In this document: positions 29,444 to 35,061 of the stretch, piece after piece | How positions within the stretch are numbered: the first letter of the stretch is position 1 | Layout: the number at the start of each line of letters is the position of its first letter | Origin: Helicobacteraceae bacterium | GTDB taxonomy: Bacteria; Campylobacterota; Campylobacteria; Campylobacterales; Sulfurimonadaceae | Direction of reading: 5' to 3' | Assembly (NCBI GenBank): GCA_026988515.1 | Contig: JALSLA010000077.1 | Span: forward strand, 1-35,061 | DNA: 35,061 nt | Position numbers and translations under genes: made by a program | The notes under the pieces: generated by a model | The model's database searches: none | The model's input: only the letters and a program-made list of their open reading frames with translations | Told to the model about the DNA's origin: nothing

Positions 29444-29746
29444 ATGATGAAAACAAAAGTAACAAAGATAGTTAAAGATCCGAAAGTTAAAGAGGCGGTT
29501 CGCTCCATGAAACCGACCAAAACGATCTGGGGATTTTTGGGAGTCGTACTCTTTTTTATTGTACCTGAGCTTATTGCTTTTGGGTGGGGTGAATCGATTA
29601 CCCGTTTCGCGCAGGAGGCACAACTCCATAGTGACGGCGAAGCCATGAAAGCGTACTATAAAGCCTTGGTGTTTCTTTTTGAAGACGGCGGAAGCTGGAT
29701 AAATTTGGGTATTGGAGTGGCATTTTTAGTTTGGCTGTTTGTCTAA
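29444..29746 (+). CDS. small membrane protein of unknown function
   Basis: Two hydrophobic helices (TIWGFLGVVLFFIVPELIAFGW; WINLGIGVAFLVWLFV); located between kinase and narK genes. Confidence 0.65.
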   Translation: MMKTKVTKIVKDPKVKEAVRSMKPTKTIWGFLGVVLFFIVPELIAFGWGESITRFAQEAQLHSDGEAMKAYYKALVFLFEDGGSWINLGIGVAFLVWLFV

Positions 29747-29783
29747 AGAGCCCGTGGCGGGACGAGCTTTTTAGTAAGAAGGA

Positions 29784-31064
29784 CTAAATGCGTCCGCCTG
29801 CAGCTGCACCCCATGTGGTTCTCCAGCGGGTTTTCACAAAGCTGATACCGGCAATGGCAATGAGAACGACTGCGGCAAAGATTAAAAAACCGGCTGTATA
29901 GCCGTCGAATGCACCTTTGGACCATCCGAGTGTCTTAATCAATGCGGTTCCGCCCAATCCACCGGCACACCCGACAATACCGGTCATAATACCGATATCT
30001 TTACCAAACCGTTGCGGTACGAGCTGAAAGACCGCGCCGTTTGCCATCCCCAGATTGGCCATAATTAAAAAGAGTACCAAAATAGCAACATAAAACGGTA
30101 ATTCAACGAGCGCGCTGGTGCTTACCAACAGTGCCACCATGCCGTAGAAAATGTAGAGCGATTTAATACCGCCCATTTTATCGGCAATCCCGCCGCCGAC
30201 AGGGCGAAGTACCGCACCGGCAAAAATACAGAGCGCGCCGAAGTAACCGGCAACGACTTTTACATTGCCTTCATCTAAAAAGTCTAGACCAAAAGCGCTC
30301 ATGTCAGCTTGGTACGTATTCATTAAATAGACTTTCATATAGCCCGCGAATCCGACAAATCCGCCAAAACTGATGGCATAAAACAAGGAGAACCACCACG
30401 TGTCTTTATCTTTGAGCAGTTTGCCGTAATCTTTGAGTTTTTTCGGGTTGGCCTGATAGACGGACTCCGGTGCATCTTTGGCAATAAACGCATAGGCGAC
30501 AAAGGTTACGATTGCCATGACCGCACCGACGAGAAATACGGCATCCCAGCCCCAAAGTTCGGCAATTTTCGGTGCAAACAAGAAGTCAATAACGACACCG
30601 ATATTTCCCGCACCTGCAATGCCCAGAACAACGCCTTGGAGTTTTGGCGGATACCACTGCCCTGCCTGCGGCAGTGCCACGGCAAAAGAGGCCCCGGCAA
30701 ACCCAAGGCCGAGGGCTACGATCAACAGGGCATTGTAGGTAATGTTTTCACCCATCAAATAGGCGGTCAATAATGAGGCAATAACCACCGACTGTGCCAA
30801 AAGTGCCGTCATTTTAGGACCGAGCTTATCGACTCCAAATCCCAACACAATCCGCAAGATGGCACCCGATAAAATAGGTAACGAGAGCAGCGTTGCCTTT
30901 TCTCCTGCTGTCATTAAATGACCGTTTAGCGCCAATGCCTCGGTAATTTCCGTACTTAACGGTCCGAGCATTGTCCAGACCATAAAACTCACATCGAAAT
31001 ATAAAAAAGCCATGAACAGCGTCGGTGCGTGTCCTTCACCTTTTAAATCTTTAAATCCTGCCAT
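29784..31064 (-). CDS. NarK-type nitrate/nitrite MFS transporter
   Basis: 12-TM MFS protein; ILSGAILRIVLGFGVDKLGPK, GLGFAGASFAVALPQAGQWYPPKLQGVVLGIAGAGNIGV, GNANGA-like motif NLGMANGAVFQLVP. Confidence 0.9.
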   Translation of the reverse strand: MAGFKDLKGEGHAPTLFMAFLYFDVSFMVWTMLGPLSTEITEALALNGHLMTAGEKATLLSLPILSGAILRIVLGFGVDKLGPKMTALLAQSVVIASLLTAYLMGENITYNALLIVALGLGFAGASFAVALPQAGQWYPPKLQGVVLGIAGAGNIGVVIDFLFAPKIAELWGWDAVFLVGAVMAIVTFVAYAFIAKDAPESVYQANPKKLKDYGKLLKDKDTWWFSLFYAISFGGFVGFAGYMKVYLMNTYQADMSAFGLDFLDEGNVKVVAGYFGALCIFAGAVLRPVGGGIADKMGGIKSLYIFYGMVALLVSTSALVELPFYVAILVLFLIMANLGMANGAVFQLVPQRFGKDIGIMTGIVGCAGGLGGTALIKTLGWSKGAFDGYTAGFLIFAAVVLIAIAGISFVKTRWRTTWGAAAGGRI

Positions 31065-31141
31065 GTAAAATTCCTTTAACGCATGTTGTAATTGTTTGGG
31101 GGAATTATAATAGATATAAGCGCCAGAGAGAGCAAGAGTTG

Positions 31142-31158
31142 TGATTAAAAAATAATCA
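31142..31158. promoter_or_regulatory. inverted repeat TGATTA-N5-TAATCA, candidate regulator site 1
   Basis: Perfect 6-bp arms in the intergenic region between divergent narK and FeS-DmsC/NasA-like genes. Confidence 0.5.
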
Positions 31159-31186
31159 ATAAGTAAATCTTATGGCCTTGAAAATA

Positions 31187-31203
31187 TGATTAAAAAATAA
31201 GCA
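31187..31203. promoter_or_regulatory. imperfect inverted repeat TGATTA-N5-TAAgCA, candidate regulator site 2
   Basis: Shares 14 identical bases TGATTAAAAAATAA with site 1, offset 45 bp. Confidence 0.45.
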
Positions 31204-31212
31204 ACAGAGGAA

Positions 31213-31224
31213 TTTACATGTAAA
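31213..31224. repeat. TTTACATGTAAA palindrome copy upstream of the FeS-DmsC fusion gene, overlapping a possible -35 box
   Basis: Exact 12-mer; TTTACA-N16-TATAAT (31213-31240) reads as a promoter. Confidence 0.95.
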
Positions 31225-31286
31225 ATGAACCCGCTATAATTTTGAATATAATAGTAACTAGTAATATAGTAAAGACGAGGAACAGC

Positions 31287-32867
31287 GTGCAAACAACCCC
31301 TTTAGAAAATTTTATAGAGTATAAAGCTCAAACCGGTATGCAGTGCGGGAATTACGCCATTGACGTACCGCCGCTTAATGCGGGTGAGCAGTACCGATTT
31401 CATTTTGATGCAACGGCATGTGTAGGGTGCCGTTGCTGTGAAGTGGCATGTAACGAGCAGAACAATAATCCGGCCGATGTCAAGTGGCGCCGTGTCGGTG
31501 AGATGGAGGGCGGTGTATTTCCTCAGGTGATGCAGCTGTTTAACTCAATGAGTTGTAATCACTGTATCGATCCGGCATGTCTTATTGGCTGTCCGACTGA
31601 GAGTTATATTAAAATAGAAGCTACCGGGATTGTCGTTCATGATGATGAAACATGCATCGGATGCCAGTACTGCACATGGAACTGTCCCTACGGTGTGCCG
31701 GTCTATCATGAAGAGCGTCATATTGTTACCAAGTGCCACATGTGTCATGAACGGCTTGATGTCGGGCAGTCTCCGGCATGCGTGCAGGCGTGTCCATCAG
31801 GTGCCATTATGATTGAGACGGTCAATATTGAGAGATGGACAAGTGAGCAGATGGATGATCAGGGCAATATGCCGTACCTTCCCGATGCACGTCTGACCAA
31901 TGCAACGACCCGCTATACGCTTCCTGAAAACTTGGAGGCGGTAATGGACGACATGATTGAACGTGATGAACACCTCTTGAAGCCTGCGCACTCAGAACTT
32001 CCGCTTGTTTTTATGACGGTATTGACCCAAGTGTCGCTGGGGGCATTTGCGGCACTGATGCTGGGGAATGTATTGAGTCTTTTTGGTTTAAGCACACCCA
32101 ATTGGGTCATGGCCGTTGCGGCACTGATTCCCGCCGCTTTGGGCTTGCCGCTTTCGGCACTGCATCTGGGACGGCCGCTTCGTGCTATGACGGCAATGAA
32201 AAACATTAAAACCTCATGGCTCTCCCGTGAAGCATTGGCATTGGGAATATTTGTCGGTATGATGACTCTCAATGTTCTTTGGTATGCCATAGGCATACCC
32301 AAAGGGTTACATGTAATATTTGAATTATTGACTTTGGGCGTAGGTGTGTACGGTATTTATGCGCAGTCCATGATTTATCGTATTGCGGCGCGTCCCTCAT
32401 GGAATCGTATGACCACAAACCTGAAGTTTTTCGGTGTGGGATACGTCGGTTTTACTCTGATGGCTCTGGTCGCACTGATGCAGCATGTTGAGAGTGCGGT
32501 AACGCCACTGCTGGCAACGGCACTGGTAGCGGCGGCGGCACAGGCTTTTTTCAGTTATGAAGATCGTCGAACTTTGAAAAAGAATGGAGCGTATGCCTAC
32601 CAACTGCAACGCACCTTGCGTCTGTATCGTGAGTTGTTTTCACGACAGGTAACAATACGTGCGGTTATGTTTGTTGTCGGTGCCTTGCTGATGCCGTTGC
32701 TGGTGCTTGTTTTAGCGGGTGCCGGTGCACATACTGCTGCGGTTGCGGTGCTGATTTTGAGTATTGTATTAAGTATGGGGAGTGAGTTGGTTGACCGCTT
32801 TTTATTTTATGCAACTGTGGTACCCTTAGGGATGGCAGGTTCATTTTTTGTAGGAAAACAGCGATGA
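31287..32867 (+). CDS. fusion of four-cluster ferredoxin subunit (DmsB/NrfC-like) and DmsC-like membrane anchor
   Basis: CVGCRCCEVACNEQ, CIDPACLIGCP, CIGCQYCTWNCPYG, CHMCHERLDVGQSPACVQACP; then TM region with LHLGRPLRAMTAMKNIKTSWLSREAL; GTG start after GAGGAA preferred over TTG 31242. Confidence 0.9.
   Translation: MQTTPLENFIEYKAQTGMQCGNYAIDVPPLNAGEQYRFHFDATACVGCRCCEVACNEQNNNPADVKWRRVGEMEGGVFPQVMQLFNSMSCNHCIDPACLIGCPTESYIKIEATGIVVHDDETCIGCQYCTWNCPYGVPVYHEERHIVTKCHMCHERLDVGQSPACVQACPSGAIMIETVNIERWTSEQMDDQGNMPYLPDARLTNATTRYTLPENLEAVMDDMIERDEHLLKPAHSELPLVFMTVLTQVSLGAFAALMLGNVLSLFGLSTPNWVMAVAALIPAALGLPLSALHLGRPLRAMTAMKNIKTSWLSREALALGIFVGMMTLNVLWYAIGIPKGLHVIFELLTLGVGVYGIYAQSMIYRIAARPSWNRMTTNLKFFGVGYVGFTLMALVALMQHVESAVTPLLATALVAAAAQAFFSYEDRRTLKKNGAYAYQLQRTLRLYRELFSRQVTIRAVMFVVGALLMPLLVLVLAGAGAHTAAVAVLILSIVLSMGSELVDRFLFYATVVPLGMAGSFFVGKQR
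32306..32317. repeat. near-exact palindrome copy gTTACATGTAAt inside the FeS-DmsC fusion gene (encodes LHV)
   Basis: Core TTACATGTAA exact (32307-32316). Confidence 0.7.
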
Positions 32868-35061
32868 TAAAAACAGTAAAAAACTTTCTAGGTCTGGACA
32901 TTCAAGAAGCACGATACAAGCTGAGTAACGATCCGCAATTCGGCATGATCAGTGATGCAAAAAAACCCGATAAATGGGTCCTTTCTACCTGTGGATACTG
33001 CGGAGTGGGGTGCGGTCTGTATATTGGCGTCAAAAACGGTGAAGCACTCTATACCAAAGGCAACCCCAAACATGCCGTCAATATGGGTACGCTCTGCCCC
33101 AAAGGGCTCAGTGAGCATCAGCTCTTGAACTCTCCCGAGCGCATAGTGCATCCTCAAATACGTAACAACGGTGTGTTGCAAGATGCGAGTTGGGAAGATG
33201 CTTTCAAGAAGGTGAGTGCTACATTTAAACAGATTACCGATACTTACGGCTCCAAAGCGATCGGCATTATCTCAACAGGGCAGATGCTTACCGAAGAGTT
33301 TTATGCTTTAGGAAAGTTGGCACAGTTGGGATTGCGTACCAATAATTTTGACGGCAATACGACGTTGTGCATGGCTTCGGCAGTGATGGGCTACAAACAG
33401 TCATTGGGTTCTGATGGAGCGGTAGGCAGCTATGAAGACTTTGAAGAGGCTAACGTTATTGTGCTTATCGGTGCCAATATTGCCGACAATCATCCCATTT
33501 TAAAACTCCATATTGCCAAAAACAAAAAGAAGCCCAAAATTATTGTTATTGATCCCAGAGCTTCGAAGACATCACAGATGGCTGATCTGTTTGTACCGCT
33601 TCGGCCGCGTACCGATCTGGCGCTTCTCAATGGTTTGGCATACATTATTATTGAACAGGGATGGGAAAATCAGGATTACATTCAAGCCAATACCAACGGC
33701 TTTAAGGCACTGAAAAAATTTCTTCGGGATTACCCGCCGCAGGAGGTGGCCAATATTACCGGTATTGACGTGAAGACACTGTATGAGTTGGCACGTCAGT
33801 ATGCGTCACAAGAGGCGGTATTGACGGCATGGACTATGGGTGTGAACCAGTCTGCCATGGGAACCGATACGGTGAGTGCCATTATTAACCTGCACCTGCT
33901 CACCGGAAAAATCGGTACGCCCGGAAGTGGACCGTTTAGTATTACGGGTCAGTGCAATGCGATGGGAACACGCGAAAGCGGGTTTACCTCATCGCTTCCG
34001 GGATATCGCAACTTTGGTGACATGGAAGCGGCACGGGAGTATGCCGAGATTGTAAACATCCCCGTAGAGAGGGTTCCGACCGAACGCGGTTACAAATATG
34101 CCGAGATTATCGATGCGATTGATCGGGGTGAAATTAAAGCGTTATGGGTGGTGGCAACCAATCCGCTGGTTAGTTTTCCCGACCAGGAAAAGTTGCGTAA
34201 CACGTTGAAAAAGCTCGATATTTTGGTGGTGCAAGATGCTTTTATGTCCGATACCGCAGAGGTGGCCGATGTTCTCTTCGCTGCGGCGACATGGGGCGAG
34301 AAAGAAGGTACTTACACCAATTCGGAGCGACGGGTTAACCGTGCCAACAAAGCGGTAGAACCCCGTGGCACGGCAATGAGTGATTTTGATATTTTTCTTG
34401 AGTTTTCCAAATATTTTGAAGGTGTCAATGCGTTAATTTATCCAAACTGGAGTGCGCCTGTCGATGCCTTTAACGAGTGGAAAGAGGTAAGCCGCGGCAG
34501 ACTGTGCGACTATTCGGGAATTACCTATGATATGCTTGAGACACACGGCGGTATTCAGTGGCCGTGTAATGAGGAGCGACCCATGGGAACAAAACGGTTG
34601 TACGGTGAAGGAATGCCATTTCGAACTCCCGATGCTAAAGCCAATTTTACGACATCAGCGTGGTTTCCGATGCAAGAGGCGGTCTGTGCCGAATTTCCGC
34701 TTGTTTTAAATACCGGTCGTACCGTAGAACAGTGGCATACGCGCACCAAAACGCGAAGTATCGATATTTTAAATGATCTTGCCCCCGAAGCTTGGGTTGA
34801 CATCAACCCAAGCGATGCCGCGCTTTTACATGTAAAAAGCGGTGATCGTATTGCGCTCTCAAGCCCGCGCGGTAGAGTAGAGGACGTGGTCGTTAAAGTG
34901 ACACAAACCGTAGCACCCGGAACGGTTTTTGTACCGTTTCATTTTAATACGCAGTTGGTCAATCGTCTGACACAGACCGAAGTCTGCCCAAAATCGGGTG
35001 AGCCCAACTTTAAGCAGACGGCAATTCAGCTGCACTCTTTGAAAGTTCCTGAAGGGATTCG
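32864..35061 (+). CDS. NasA-like molybdopterin oxidoreductase (assimilatory-type nitrate reductase catalytic subunit), truncated by the window end
   Basis: CGYCGVGCGLYIG FeS motif, LCPKGLSEHQLLNSPER, MGVNQSAMGTDTVSAIINLHLLTGKIGTPGSGPFSITGQCNAMGTRESG, WGEKEGTYTNSERRV; open to window end; ATG overlaps the upstream TGA. Confidence 0.9.
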   Translation, partial: MIKTVKNFLGLDIQEARYKLSNDPQFGMISDAKKPDKWVLSTCGYCGVGCGLYIGVKNGEALYTKGNPKHAVNMGTLCPKGLSEHQLLNSPERIVHPQIRNNGVLQDASWEDAFKKVSATFKQITDTYGSKAIGIISTGQMLTEEFYALGKLAQLGLRTNNFDGNTTLCMASAVMGYKQSLGSDGAVGSYEDFEEANVIVLIGANIADNHPILKLHIAKNKKKPKIIVIDPRASKTSQMADLFVPLRPRTDLALLNGLAYIIIEQGWENQDYIQANTNGFKALKKFLRDYPPQEVANITGIDVKTLYELARQYASQEAVLTAWTMGVNQSAMGTDTVSAIINLHLLTGKIGTPGSGPFSITGQCNAMGTRESGFTSSLPGYRNFGDMEAAREYAEIVNIPVERVPTERGYKYAEIIDAIDRGEIKALWVVATNPLVSFPDQEKLRNTLKKLDILVVQDAFMSDTAEVADVLFAAATWGEKEGTYTNSERRVNRANKAVEPRGTAMSDFDIFLEFSKYFEGVNALIYPNWSAPVDAFNEWKEVSRGRLCDYSGITYDMLETHGGIQWPCNEERPMGTKRLYGEGMPFRTPDAKANFTTSAWFPMQEAVCAEFPLVLNTGRTVEQWHTRTKTRSIDILNDLAPEAWVDINPSDAALLHVKSGDRIALSSPRGRVEDVVVKVTQTVAPGTVFVPFHFNTQLVNRLTQTEVCPKSGEPNFKQTAIQLHSLKVPEGI
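34825..34836. repeat. TTTACATGTAAA palindrome copy inside the nasA-like gene (encodes LHVK)
   Basis: Exact 12-mer match. Confidence 0.95.

Noticed and set aside
268-34836. Interpretation of TTTACATGTAAA as a canonical parS site array
   Set aside because: parS (TGTTTCACGTGAAACA) is only loosely similar, is usually confined to a few copies near the origin, and no parAB genes are visible here. A ParB-like or other NAP binding role remains possible but unsupported.
1-35061. CRISPR array, prophage, IS element or toxin-antitoxin module
   Set aside because: No regularly spaced repeat-spacer array, transposase, integrase or phage structural gene was recognised. The short palindrome is irregularly spaced.

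Overview
The window looks like a chromosomal segment of a Campylobacterota (Sulfurimonas/Sulfurovum-like) bacterium. This is inferred from gene content: futalosine-pathway MqnD next to fliQ and murB, CcoG, recA-eno, and cdsA-dxr-tsaD. It is densely coding and shows no prophage, IS element or CRISPR array. Contents in order: tRNA-Ala(GGC) and tRNA-Ser(GGA); a lipoprotein; an mtnK-mtnA-class II aldolase operon; a BtuB/F/D/C-like uptake operon; cspA; an NFACT protein; cdsA, dxr, a hydrolase and tsaD; tpx; recA, eno and envelope genes; mqnD-fliQ-murB; a recombinase-like regulator with ccoG; a DUF59 / 12-TM / DUF2249-like trio; a fatty acid desaturase; and a nitrate cluster (PP2C-kinase fusion, NarK-like MFS, FeS-DmsC fusion, NasA-like molybdoenzyme cut by the window end). 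The most unusual signal is not a gene. The 12-bp perfect palindrome TTTACATGTAAA occurs 10 times exactly, plus 3 near-exact copies, across 35 kb; about 0.006 would be expected by chance. It lies in intergenic DNA and inside unrelated genes. Every copy inside a confident CDS is read in the one frame giving Leu-His-Val-(Asn/Lys). This resembles a dispersed, highly iterated palindrome (as HIP1 is in cyanobacteria) or a genome-wide binding site of unknown function.
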